In this document: in pieces, positions 15,194 through 23,994 of the stretch
Numbering within the stretch: position 1 is the first letter of the stretch
Layout: the number at the start of each line of letters is the position of its first letter
Origin: Algoriphagus locisalis
GTDB taxonomy: Bacteria; Bacteroidota; Bacteroidia; Cytophagales; Cyclobacteriaceae
Reading direction: 5' to 3'
Assembly: GCF_900116615.1 (NCBI RefSeq)
Contig: NZ_FPBF01000003.1
Span: forward strand, 310,001 to 374,000
DNA: 64,000 bases
Notes under the pieces: generated by a model
Database searches by the model: none
Told to the model about the DNA's origin: nothing
The model's input: only the letters and a program-made list of their open reading frames with translations
Position numbers and translations under genes: made by a program

Positions 15194-17074
15194 ATGGATA
15201 AGTTTTATCGGAAGATATTCGTATTGCTTTGTGCAATAGCCAGCATTTTCTCCTTTTCTGCTTTTGCCCAATCCTCTAACTACACATTTCAGATCAATGA
15301 CCAACTGGACGAGCGTATCTATGCGATAGACCGACTCACTTTCTACGAAGATGAAAGCAATAAACTTGAATTGGACGATATTCTTAGCAGTTCAATATCC
15401 GGAAAACTGAAGATCAATTCCGACTTTACCAAGCATCAGTTCTCTACCGAAAACACCTATTGGGTCAAAGTAGCAATTCAGAAAACTCCCACTAGCAATA
15501 AACAATGGCTTCTGGAGTTTTATGATCAGACCATTGATCAAATAACGGCTTATATCCCCACAGAGGATGGTTTCAAGGAATTAAAACTTGGAGATCAAGC
15601 TCCATTTAATGATAGGGTTTTTTCGCACAAAAACTTCCAAATCCCTGTAGCAAACCAAACTGAAGGAATTGACACCTACTATTTCAAGATCAAATCCTCC
15701 CAAAAAGCTGACGTAAGAATCGCCTTTCGATCTTATAATCGCTTCATCTTTTATGCCCTAAACGAGTATTTTCTCTATGGGATTTTCTACGGGATGATCT
15801 TGATTATTTCCCTTTACAACGGACTTATTTATCTGGCAATCAAGGAGGTGAAGTACTTGTATTACGTTTTTTATCTGATGAGTGTAGGTATTTATGCCGC
15901 ATGTGTGGACGGTATAGCTTTTCAGTATTTATGGCCCGATCATCCTGGATGGAACCAACCCGCATCTGGCCTTTTCAGCTATCTGATCGTGATTTTTGCG
16001 CTGCTTTTCTCCACTCACTTCCTCAATTTGAAGAGGAGATTCCCCAGCATGCATCGCAGTTTTCAGGTCATCCTGCTAGTGAAGACGATGCTTTTCGCTG
16101 CAGGCATAGCCTTTTTCCCCAAGTTGCTGGAAATTCAGATTTATGACATTGTTCCGTTCTTTTTGATCCTGTTTTCCAGTATTTATGTGTGGGTAAAAGG
16201 CTACAGTGTGGCGAGGCTTTTTGTGATCGCTTACGCCATCTTATTTTTGGGCGTAGCCTTGAAAGTAATGGTGCATACTGCCATCATCCCCCATAGCACC
16301 GTCTTATATTACAGTTTGCATATTGCCTTTCTAATGGAAATGTTACTTCTCACATTGGCTCTGGGAGATCGAGTAAAAATCCTCAAAGAAAACCGGGATC
16401 GTGCTCTTCTCCGCTCTTTGAGGCAGGCTGAGGCAAACGCTAAGTTGAAAGACAAAGTGAATCGAGAACTTGAGCAGCGCGTAAATGAACGAACTCAGGA
16501 GCTTGATAAAAAGAACCAATTACTCTTAGAATACAACCAGCAAATCCTTGCAAAAGACGAGGAAATCAAGCGAATGAACTCCATGCTTGACAAAGATATC
16601 TGGAAACTCAAATCCCAAATCAAGGAAAATCTACAGGCAAGAATTACGAATAAACGAATGAGTTACGCAGATTTCCAAAAGATCTTCCCTGACTCTACCT
16701 CTTGCCTAAGGTATCTGGAGCAGGTAAAATGGGAAAACGGTTTTACCTGCAAAGCCTGTGAGCATAAAAAATCCTCCAAGAGCTCCAAGATTTTTCACCG
16801 TCGCTGCTCCCGTTGTGGACATATAGAATCCGCTACAGCAGGGACTATTTTCCATGGAATTCGACTACCCATTGAGAAGGCTTTTTATCTAAGCTACACG
16901 GTCATCTCTGAGCACGACAAGCTCACTTTGGATGAGCTTTCGAAGCTGTTGGATTTGCGGGTAAATGCCATCAGCAGCTTCCGAGTGAAGGTAAAATTGC
17001 AGCTTGAAATGAAGGGAATTCATCATCCAGAATGGGAAGATATTGTGCTGGAGAGATCTCATGAATTGAACTGA
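15194..17074 (+). CDS. 7TMR-DISM sensor fused to IS1595-type zinc ribbon/HTH domain
   Basis: Residues 1-25 are a signal peptide and about 28-165 a periplasmic beta domain of the DISMED2 type. Residues about 190-393 form seven membrane helices (7TMR-DISM_7TM), and 395-488 a long cytoplasmic coiled coil. The last 138 residues match the N-terminal zinc ribbon and helix-turn-helix of IS1595 transposases: MSYADFQKIFPDSTSCLRYL, CKAC (Cys519/522), CSRC (Cys538/541), SATAGTIFHG and a final helical DELSKLLDLRVNAISSF. There is no kinase, cyclase or DDE nuclease domain. The simplest reading is a membrane-bound one-component regulator that binds DNA through a domesticated transposase domain. It lies 264 bp upstream of SusC on the same strand. 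Confidence 0.88.
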   Translation: MDKFYRKIFVLLCAIASIFSFSAFAQSSNYTFQINDQLDERIYAIDRLTFYEDESNKLELDDILSSSISGKLKINSDFTKHQFSTENTYWVKVAIQKTPTSNKQWLLEFYDQTIDQITAYIPTEDGFKELKLGDQAPFNDRVFSHKNFQIPVANQTEGIDTYYFKIKSSQKADVRIAFRSYNRFIFYALNEYFLYGIFYGMILIISLYNGLIYLAIKEVKYLYYVFYLMSVGIYAACVDGIAFQYLWPDHPGWNQPASGLFSYLIVIFALLFSTHFLNLKRRFPSMHRSFQVILLVKTMLFAAGIAFFPKLLEIQIYDIVPFFLILFSSIYVWVKGYSVARLFVIAYAILFLGVALKVMVHTAIIPHSTVLYYSLHIAFLMEMLLLTLALGDRVKILKENRDRALLRSLRQAEANAKLKDKVNRELEQRVNERTQELDKKNQLLLEYNQQILAKDEEIKRMNSMLDKDIWKLKSQIKENLQARITNKRMSYADFQKIFPDSTSCLRYLEQVKWENGFTCKACEHKKSSKSSKIFHRRCSRCGHIESATAGTIFHGIRLPIEKAFYLSYTVISEHDKLTLDELSKLLDLRVNAISSFRVKVKLQLEMKGIHHPEWEDIVLERSHELN

Positions 17075-17188
17075 ATGTGACACTAAATTTTCATTCTAGC
17101 TATTCTGTCAATAAAGCGGGAATACTTTTTCAAAATCGCCTCATTTTCGCATTTTAAGGTATTTTTCCCTGAAATTAAAGCAGGAATT

Positions 17189-17206
17189 TTGTTCCAATTA
17201 GAACAA
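17189..17206. promoter_or_regulatory. TTGTTC-N6-GAACAA palindrome upstream of susC
   Basis: TTGTTC (17189-17194) and GAACAA (17201-17206) form a perfect inverted repeat with a 6-base centre, followed by TTTTTC. It lies 115 bases after the sensor gene and 133 bases before the SusC start. It could be an operator of the SusCD operon or a weak terminator of the sensor gene; the sequence does not decide. Confidence 0.4.
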
Positions 17207-17284
17207 TTTTTCATAGGTATTTTGGCAAGAATTCATTTCCAAATATGCGTAGCATAGCATGAGGTTTATAGTTTCATCTACTGT

Positions 17285-17300
17285 CTGCGAAGTGTCGCAG
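17285..17300 (+). promoter_or_regulatory. Leader hairpin before susC
   Basis: CTGCGA (17285-17290) and TCGCAG (17295-17300) form a 6-bp perfect stem with a 4-base loop, 39 bases before the SusC start codon. It would lie in the 5' leader of the mRNA. Function is unknown. Confidence 0.35.
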
Positions 17301-17338
17301 GATTTTATCGAAAACTATAACCTAACCCAATTAGCCAA

Positions 17339-20300
17339 ATGGAAAAATTGCTACCTGAGAGGGAAAATGCATGGCATCATAGCAAGCATTTTATGTTATC
17401 CCTACTCCTCCTATTCTCCTTAGTTATCTCCCATGATTCCTTTGGACAAAATGTTCCAGTCAGCGGTACTGTTGTCGATGATACTGGATTTCCACTTCCA
17501 GGAGTCAATGTGGTGATCAAAGGAACCACCAATGGAACCGTCACTGACCTTGATGGTAACTACTCCTTAGAAGTCCCCGAAGATGCAGTTTTGGTCTTCA
17601 CCTTTGTAGGGTTTGAAACTATAGAAGAGCCAGTAAATGGAAGATCTACCATAAACGCGACTCTTGGAGAAGACCTATCTGATCTTGATGAGTTTGTTGT
17701 TGTCGGCTATGGCATCCAGCGAAAAAGTGATCTGACAGGTGCCATTTCCAGTGTGAAATCGGAAGACATCAGTAGGCTTCCTGTATCGGATGTGACCCAA
17801 TCTCTCCAAGGTAGAGTCAGTGGTGTTCAGATCACCCAAAACTCAGGTGCCCCTGGTGCTGGATCTACTGTTCGTATTCGTGGCGTCGGCACCTTGAATA
17901 ATTCCTCTCCGCTTTATGTAGTCGATGGGATGTTGCTTGACGACATCAATTTCCTGAATCCAAATGACGTAGAATCGATGGAAGTGCTTAAAGATGCTTC
18001 CGCAACTGCTATCTACGGTTCCAGAGGTGCAAATGGAGTTATTATCGTTACAACCAAGCAAGGTTCATTTGACACAGACACGAGAGTCACCGTGGATGCT
18101 TACACCGGTGTGCAGCAAGTTGCCAACAAAATAGACTTGGTCAATGCCCGTGAATTTGCACAGCTGGCAAATGAGTTGGAGCAAAATGTAGGCAATCAGC
18201 CAATTTATAATGTGAACGATTTTGGTCAGGGCACAGATTGGCAAGATTACATCTTCAGAAATGCTGCAATTAACAACTTTAGTATTGGTGCAAATGGAGG
18301 TTCGGAGAAAACTAACTTCAACTTAAGTGCAAATTACTTCAATCAGCAAGGAGTGGTGAAAGAATCAGAATTCGAACGTTTGACAATCCGACTGAACAAC
18401 CAATACAAGATGAGCGAAGCAGTTACCTTTGGGCACAACCTATCATTCATCTATTACAATCAGCAAAATGAACCCGGGGTTATCGGAAATGCCTATCGTG
18501 CCTATCCGATATTTGAACCAACTCAGCCTGATGGAAGCTATACCAACACAGCACCTGTAGGAAACGCGGCGGCACAGTTTGAGTACAATTCAAACAACCG
18601 AACCAACAATTACCGCGGGGTAGGTAACTTCTTCATGGACGTCAAATTCCTTAAGAACTTCACCTTCCGAAGTAATGTAGGACTTGATCTGGTTTTTCAG
18701 GATTCGAAAAGCTTTACTCCTGTATATTTCGTATCTCCTACTCAGCAAAACCCTGAAAATTCTGTCAATGTTTCCAATCTGAGAAATACGAATATTCTCT
18801 GGGAGAATACGCTGAACTATAGCAAAGAGTGGGAAGACCATCGCCTTAACCTCTTAGGCGGTATCACTACGCAGGATTTCTACACAGAATCGCTTGGTGG
18901 TGGTAGAAGAAATCTTCCTGGGGAAGATCCTTCGCTTTGGTATCTGAATGCTGGTGAGCTCACCTCTCAGACCAATTCAAATGGAGGAGAATCCTGGGCT
19001 ATGCTATCCTACCTTTTCAGAGTGAATTATACGTTCAAAAACAAGTTTCTCTTTACCGGAACATTCAGGAGAGATGGATCCAGCCGATTTGGAGAAGAAA
19101 GAAGATATGGAAATTTCCCTTCTATTGCACTTGGATATAACATCATCGAAGAGGGATTTCTACAAAACCAAAATTTCCTTTCCAACCTGAAAATACGCGG
19201 TAGCTGGGGAAAAGTCGGTAACGACAAAATCTATGTTTATGAAGGCCGTCCTGTGGTAAATGGAAATCAAAACGCAGTATTCGGTGAAAATGAAGAATTG
19301 GTTTACGGTGCGACAATAACCAGACTTTCTAATCCATTTATTCAGTGGGAAGAAACAGTTACCTCAAATATTGGTTTCGAGTTTGGCTTTTTTAATGAGA
19401 AACTGACAGGTGAATTGGACTATTATACTAGAACCACCAACGACATCCTGGTAGCAGTTCCGATTCCTTCTTACGTAGGTGCTTCCAACAATCCTGTGGT
19501 CAATGCAGCAAATGTGAAGAACTCAGGGATTGATCTGACTTTAAATTGGAGAGATCAAAAAGGTGACTTTTCCTACAATTTTGGAATAGTAGCTTCCACT
19601 GTGAATAATGAAGTATTGGATTTGGGCGATGGCAATGAGGCCATTTTCGGCGGAGCCGTAGGAATCTCTGGCTACCTAGGATCAAGAACGATCGTAGGGG
19701 AGTCAATCGGACATTACTATGGTTACAAGACAGCAGGAGTTTTCCAAAACGAAGCTGACCTTTCTTCCATACCTAAGCGAGGACCAGAAGTAGCTGGTGA
19801 CTTAATCTATGAAGACACCAATGGCGATGGCGCTGTGAACAACAATGACCGGGTAATTCTTGGAAGCCCTATTCCTGATCTGGTTTATGGTTTCAATTTC
19901 GGCTTTGATTACAAAGGTTTTGATCTACGAGCAGATTTCAACGGTACGCTCGGAAACGAAATCTACAATGCCAAAAAGCAGACGCGCTTTAATACCTACA
20001 ATTTTGAAACCAGCTACCTAGACAGATGGACTGGAGAAGGCAGCAGCAATACAGAGCCTAGAGTCACTAACGGTGGACACAACTACGAAGTCTCCGACAG
20101 ATTTGTAGAAGATGGTTCTTTCCTTCGATTAAGAAATATCCAAGTTGGCTACAGCTTCTCCGAAGTTGTTTTAAGCAAGGTAAAACTTCAAAACTTCCGA
20201 GTTTTCTTGTCTGGTACAAATGTATGGACATGGACAAAATACTCTGGCTACACTCCTGAAATCGGCGGTGGAAATGTACTAGGAACTGGATATGACAGCG

Positions 20301-20353
20301 GTCTTTATCCAGTAGCAAGAACTTTTAACGTAGGTGTTTCAGCTAGCTTCTAA
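17339..20353 (+). CDS. SusC-type TonB-dependent outer-membrane transporter
   Basis: This 1004-residue protein has a signal peptide (about residues 1-37, after a charged N-terminus), a carboxypeptidase-regulatory-like beta sandwich (VSGTVVDDTGFPLPGVNVVIKG, about 40-115), a TonB box region, a plug domain (QRKSDLTGAISSVKSEDI ... SPLYVVDGMLLDDINFLNPNDVESMEVLKDASATAIYGSRGANGVI, split here for reading), and a 22-strand-type barrel ending in VGVSASF. SusC proteins import oligosaccharides through the outer membrane with a SusD lid, using TonB energy. No STN secretin domain is present, so signalling through an anti-sigma factor is not expected. SusD follows 13 bases later. Confidence 0.95.
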   Translation: MEKLLPERENAWHHSKHFMLSLLLLFSLVISHDSFGQNVPVSGTVVDDTGFPLPGVNVVIKGTTNGTVTDLDGNYSLEVPEDAVLVFTFVGFETIEEPVNGRSTINATLGEDLSDLDEFVVVGYGIQRKSDLTGAISSVKSEDISRLPVSDVTQSLQGRVSGVQITQNSGAPGAGSTVRIRGVGTLNNSSPLYVVDGMLLDDINFLNPNDVESMEVLKDASATAIYGSRGANGVIIVTTKQGSFDTDTRVTVDAYTGVQQVANKIDLVNAREFAQLANELEQNVGNQPIYNVNDFGQGTDWQDYIFRNAAINNFSIGANGGSEKTNFNLSANYFNQQGVVKESEFERLTIRLNNQYKMSEAVTFGHNLSFIYYNQQNEPGVIGNAYRAYPIFEPTQPDGSYTNTAPVGNAAAQFEYNSNNRTNNYRGVGNFFMDVKFLKNFTFRSNVGLDLVFQDSKSFTPVYFVSPTQQNPENSVNVSNLRNTNILWENTLNYSKEWEDHRLNLLGGITTQDFYTESLGGGRRNLPGEDPSLWYLNAGELTSQTNSNGGESWAMLSYLFRVNYTFKNKFLFTGTFRRDGSSRFGEERRYGNFPSIALGYNIIEEGFLQNQNFLSNLKIRGSWGKVGNDKIYVYEGRPVVNGNQNAVFGENEELVYGATITRLSNPFIQWEETVTSNIGFEFGFFNEKLTGELDYYTRTTNDILVAVPIPSYVGASNNPVVNAANVKNSGIDLTLNWRDQKGDFSYNFGIVASTVNNEVLDLGDGNEAIFGGAVGISGYLGSRTIVGESIGHYYGYKTAGVFQNEADLSSIPKRGPEVAGDLIYEDTNGDGAVNNNDRVILGSPIPDLVYGFNFGFDYKGFDLRADFNGTLGNEIYNAKKQTRFNTYNFETSYLDRWTGEGSSNTEPRVTNGGHNYEVSDRFVEDGSFLRLRNIQVGYSFSEVVLSKVKLQNFRVFLSGTNVWTWTKYSGYTPEIGGGNVLGTGYDSGLYPVARTFNVGVSASF

Positions 20354-20366
20354 ACCCAATCAAACC

Positions 20367-21851
20367 ATGAAAAATAAGATAAATCATAAAATAGCAGTGA
20401 TCGGTCTAGGCATTCTGATGAGTGTAGGGATAGTATCCTGCGAAGATTATTTGGAGAAAGCCCCATTAGGTCAACTCACTTCGGAAAACTTCTTCAAGGA
20501 TGAGCTACAGGCAACGCAGGCTGTGAATGCAATTTATTCACACTTGAGAAATTTCAATGTACACGTGTTTTCCTACATAGGAATTACGGATATCGCATCA
20601 GATGATGCAGATAAAGGTTCCGTACCAGGTGATGCAGGCTTCCTTCAGGATATCAATGACTTCACTTTTGACGCAAATAACACTGCGGTAAATGGCATCT
20701 GGTCAGGATACTTTCAAGGGGTTTTTCGTGCCAATCAGGTGATAGAAAACGTGCCTGAAATCGACATGGATGAGGAATTGAAAAGCCGACTAATTGGCGA
20801 AGCGCGTTTTCTTAGAGCATATTTCTACTTCTTTCTGGTAAGAACTTATGGAGACCTTCCGCTAATCGATCGTCCCTTGAACCCAGATGAGTATTCACAA
20901 GCCAGAGTTTCCAAAGAGGAGATTTATGAATTCATCGAAGAGGACTTTCGTTTTGCGGCAGCAAACCTACCAGAAAAATCCGAATACCCAGCTTCAGAGT
21001 TGGGAAGGGCTACTTCTGGTGCAGCAAAGTCATTTTTGGCAAAAGTGCATCTCTTCCAAAACGAGTATCAGGAAGCTTATGACCTAGCTCAGGAAGTGAT
21101 CGCAAGCGGTGAATACGAACTTTATCCTGACTACGAGGGAATTTTCCGAAGAGAAGGAGAACATTCCTCCGAGAGCATTTTCGAAGTATCCACTGTAGCT
21201 CTCGAAGCCGGGGGCGGTGGATCCCAGTTCAATGAGGTTCAAGGAATACGCGGGAATCCAAACAACGGCTGGGGATTCAATGGCCCATCGGATGATCTGA
21301 TGGCTGCTTATGAGGAAAATGACCCAAGACTTGCAGCAACAATCATCAATGAAGGAGATACACTTCCATCGGGTGAGGTAGTGATGCCAGATCCCAATAT
21401 GGGTGAAAATGCAAGATTCAGTAGAAAAGCCTGGCTTCCAGAAAGACCACCATCTGGATTCGGAAACAGCGGTGCAAATATCCGTTTGTTCAGATATGCA
21501 GACTTACTCTTGATTGCAGCAGAGGCGGCTAATGAAATCGGAAATCCAAGCCAAGCGCTAGAATATGTAAATATGGTAAGAGAGCGAGCGCGTCAAGGCA
21601 ATGAGGATATTTTGCCGGATGTGGCTACTACTGATCAAGCGGATCTGAGAATGGCCATCTACCAAGAGCGCAGAGTAGAGCTTGCCATGGAGCAACACAG
21701 ATATTTTGATTTGGTAAGACAGGGAAGAGCTCAGGAAGTATTTGCTGAGTTAGGAATCACATGGACTCCTGGAAAGCATGAAGTCTATCCTGTTCCACAA
21801 TCAGAAATCGATATTAGTGGAGGTTCTATCACCCAAAACCCGGGGTATTAA
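20367..21851 (+). CDS. SusD-like surface glycan-binding lipoprotein
   Basis: SusD-type proteins bind oligosaccharides on the cell surface and close over the SusC barrel. The start was placed at ATG 20367, which gives a proper lipoprotein signal with Cys25 followed by EDYLEK; an upstream in-frame GTG at 20334 lies inside susC and is unlikely. Family features seen are QLTSENFFKDELQATQAVNAIYSHL, the FLRAYFYFFLVRTYGDLPLI helix (TPR part) and the C-terminal RRVELAMEQHRYFDLVRQGRAQ. The gene is co-transcribed with susC, and a terminator follows at 21859. Confidence 0.94.
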   Translation: MKNKINHKIAVIGLGILMSVGIVSCEDYLEKAPLGQLTSENFFKDELQATQAVNAIYSHLRNFNVHVFSYIGITDIASDDADKGSVPGDAGFLQDINDFTFDANNTAVNGIWSGYFQGVFRANQVIENVPEIDMDEELKSRLIGEARFLRAYFYFFLVRTYGDLPLIDRPLNPDEYSQARVSKEEIYEFIEEDFRFAAANLPEKSEYPASELGRATSGAAKSFLAKVHLFQNEYQEAYDLAQEVIASGEYELYPDYEGIFRREGEHSSESIFEVSTVALEAGGGGSQFNEVQGIRGNPNNGWGFNGPSDDLMAAYEENDPRLAATIINEGDTLPSGEVVMPDPNMGENARFSRKAWLPERPPSGFGNSGANIRLFRYADLLLIAAEAANEIGNPSQALEYVNMVRERARQGNEDILPDVATTDQADLRMAIYQERRVELAMEQHRYFDLVRQGRAQEVFAELGITWTPGKHEVYPVPQSEIDISGGSITQNPGY

Positions 21852-21858
21852 TCCCCTT

Positions 21859-21898
21859 AGACTCCCGTTTACTTGCTGTGGCGGGAGTCTTCTTTATT
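21859..21898 (+). terminator. Terminator after susD
   Basis: AGACTCCCG (21859-21867) pairs with CGGGAGTCT (21882-21890) over 9 bp, followed by TCTTTATTTC. Some read-through to the glucanase gene, which starts 27 bases on, is likely, so this may act as an attenuator that sets a lower level for the enzyme. Confidence 0.75.
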
Positions 21899-21924
21899 TC
21901 TAAATCTCACCCAATTTTTAAGCT

Positions 21925-23508
21925 ATGAAATACTACTCTCTCCAATTTATCGCGATAGCAGCAATCTCTTTTGCCTGCCAAAAAACAGAAGAAAAAACCA
22001 ATACCATCAAAGCCACCCCATACGATATCCATGTGGAACTCTCTTGGGACAAAAACCCAGAAGCAGATTCCTATGGCGTGTGGGTAAGCATGGATAATGA
22101 TCACTACACCCAAAGAGCAATTCTGGAAGACACACTTTACCTGGATTTTGTAAATGACCTTGGGATGGAGCTGGATCTGAATTATGAGATCAGAGCTTAT
22201 TCTGGCGCGGATTCTACTATCGTAGGAAAAGCTGCTTCCAAAACCCACAAGATGACCGATGAAGAACTTCTGGACATGGTGGAGTTTTATACCTTCCGAT
22301 ACTTCTGGGATGGAGCTGAGCCCAATTCGGGTCTGGCTCCTGAGCGGATTCATATTGACGGAGAATATCCACAAAACGATGCTCATGTAGTGACCACAGG
22401 TGGATCAGGAATGGGAATTTTTGGATTGATCGCAGGAATGGAAAGGGGCTGGATTACTAAGGAGCAGGGCATTGCTAGATTTGAAAAGATTGTGGGTTTT
22501 CTGGAAAAAGCCGACAAATTCAAAGGAGTTTGGCCTCACTGGATTAATGGACAAACAGGACAAGTTCAACCTTTTGGCCAGAAAGATAATGGAGGTGATT
22601 TGGTCGAATCTGCCTTTCTGATGCAAAGTTTGATTGCTGTCCGGGAGTATTTCAAAGATGGAGATGATAGAGAAAAAGCTGTTGCCCAGCGGATAGATAA
22701 ACTTTGGAAGGAAATGGACTGGACTTGGTACACAAGAGATGGGCAGGATGTGCTGTATTGGCACTGGTCACCCGAGTATGCCTGGGATATGAATTTCCCT
22801 CTGGAAGGATATAATGAGTGCTTAATCACCTATGTACTCGCAGCTTCCTCTCCTACTCACACCATCGATCCAGCTGCTTATCACAAAGGCTGGGCAAGAA
22901 GCGGAGGAATCAAATCAGACAAGGAAGCTTTTGGATATGACTTGATTCTAAAACATAACGGCGCAGAAGAAAAAGGCGGGCCACTTTTTTGGGCACATTA
23001 TTCCTATTTGGGACTTAATCCTATGGGATTGAAAGATCAATACGCTGATTATCAAAAACTGAACACTAACCATACGCTGATCAATAGGGCGCATGCTGTA
23101 GAAAACCCGAACGGATTTGCTGGCTACGGTGAAGATCTCTGGGGGCTTACTGCTTCCTATTCCATCAATGGTTATAATGCGCATTTCCCCAGAAATGATA
23201 CCGGAGTGATCTCTCCAACAGCAGCGATTTCCTCCATTCCTTACACTCCTGAGGAATCCATGAAAGTGATCAAAAATCTATATTACAATTATGGTAAGAA
23301 AGTTTTGGGGCGATACGGCTTTTACGATGCAATGAGTCCTGAGCATGAATATTATCCTGAGCGATACCTTGCGATCGATCAAGGCCCGATGGTCGCTATG
23401 ATAGAAAATTACAGAACCGGGCTGGGGTGGAAATTATTTATGGAAGCACCTGAAGTTCAGGAAGGCTTGAAGAAGTTGGGTTTTGAGAGTCCTAGTATTA
23501 CTAAATAG
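21925..23508 (+). CDS. GH144-like glucanase lipoprotein (glycoamylase domain)
   Basis: The 527-residue lipoprotein (Cys18 after ISFA) has a short Fn3-like beta region (about residues 32-105) and then the (alpha/alpha)6 barrel of the PF10091 glycoamylase family (about 112-520). Recognisable parts are LLDMVEFYTFRYFWDGAEPNSGLAPER, TTGGSGMGIFGLIAGMERGWIT, WPHWINGQTG, GGDLVESAFLMQSLIAVREYF and YGEDLWGLTASYSINGY. Characterised members of GH144 are endo-beta-1,2-glucanases, so beta-1,2-glucan is the best guess for the substrate of this locus, but other beta-glucans remain possible. It follows susD and would act at the cell surface or in the periplasm. Confidence 0.85.
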   Translation: MKYYSLQFIAIAAISFACQKTEEKTNTIKATPYDIHVELSWDKNPEADSYGVWVSMDNDHYTQRAILEDTLYLDFVNDLGMELDLNYEIRAYSGADSTIVGKAASKTHKMTDEELLDMVEFYTFRYFWDGAEPNSGLAPERIHIDGEYPQNDAHVVTTGGSGMGIFGLIAGMERGWITKEQGIARFEKIVGFLEKADKFKGVWPHWINGQTGQVQPFGQKDNGGDLVESAFLMQSLIAVREYFKDGDDREKAVAQRIDKLWKEMDWTWYTRDGQDVLYWHWSPEYAWDMNFPLEGYNECLITYVLAASSPTHTIDPAAYHKGWARSGGIKSDKEAFGYDLILKHNGAEEKGGPLFWAHYSYLGLNPMGLKDQYADYQKLNTNHTLINRAHAVENPNGFAGYGEDLWGLTASYSINGYNAHFPRNDTGVISPTAAISSIPYTPEESMKVIKNLYYNYGKKVLGRYGFYDAMSPEHEYYPERYLAIDQGPMVAMIENYRTGLGWKLFMEAPEVQEGLKKLGFESPSITK

Positions 23509-23668
23509 AAATTTCACTTAGTTGTTGGGGCTTTTAAAACAAGAATCCTGAATTAACTCTTAAGGATCAATTCGGCTATTCCCCCTTTCCAAAAGGGGGC
23601 TAGGATGATTTCTTTTGCGCAGCCCGATAATTTTGATCCAAGGTTGCATTCGGATAATTTCTATCACA

Positions 23669-23743
23669 GTGCCGTACCTAAAGGCACAACCGGATATATT
23701 TTCGATTAATTATCTACCCATAGTTTGTCCCTGACGGGACAAA
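23669..23743 (-). repeat. Paired-hairpin intergenic repeat, copy 2 (inverted)
   Basis: GTGCC-N9-GGCAC (23669-23687) and TTTGTCCC-TGAC-GGGACAAA (23724-23743) flank TCTACCCATA (23713-23722). Read on the minus strand, the order and core sequences match copy 1 at 13979-14047: GTCCC hairpin, TATGGGTAGA, GTGCC hairpin. Confidence 0.7.
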
Positions 23744-23982
23744 TCAATGCCACTGGTCATTTTAATCAAAAGCAGAAAAATTCTCAATGATCAAATTCAA
23801 TGGTCAATTCTCAATTGTCTCCGAATAGCTTAATGGGATAATACTCAATTCATCATTTCTCACAAGAAATAAAAAAAAGATTACTTCCGTCCTCTGCGTT
23901 ACCCTCTGTGACCTCAGTGGTAAAAAAACCTTTTAATTCCCACATACCTAGCTATTTCCTTAGATGTGACAGGAATTGAATC

Positions 23983-23990
23983 TATTTTTG
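23983..23990 (+). promoter_or_regulatory. TAnnTTTG promoter box before the UbiA gene
   Basis: TATTTTTG matches the -7 consensus exactly. It ends only 4 bases before the first ATG (23995), so transcription would begin at about that ATG. The mRNA is then leaderless, or translation starts at the second ATG (24004). Confidence 0.45.
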
Positions 23991-23994
23991 AGGT

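Larger units (their letters stand above)
23509..23994. other. 486-bp intergenic region with several repeat elements
   Basis: No gene is supported. In order it holds a CCCCCTTT-N3-AAAGGGGG hairpin with CTAGGATGATT (23581-23610), the second paired-hairpin element (23669-23743), loosely repeated TCTCAATG/TCAATTCTCAATT text (23780-23860), and a CCTCTGCG...CTCTGTG...CAGTGGTAAA repeat (23890-23928). A TAnnTTTG box follows at 23983. Confidence 0.65.

Noticed and set aside
16667..17074. Remnant of an IS1595 insertion into the sensor gene
   Set aside because: No terminal inverted repeats or target duplication are seen, the frame is continuous through the coiled coil, and the DDE part is cleanly absent, so a stable domain fusion is more likely than a fresh insertion.
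21907..22386. 159-codon frame antisense to the glucanase gene
   Set aside because: It covers the signal peptide and N-terminus of a clear GH144-like gene and has no recognisable features.
23581..23610. CCCCCTTT hairpin as a terminator of the glucanase gene
   Set aside because: No T run follows and it lies about 75 bases after the stop; its CTAGGATGATT flank looks like a dispersed repeat.
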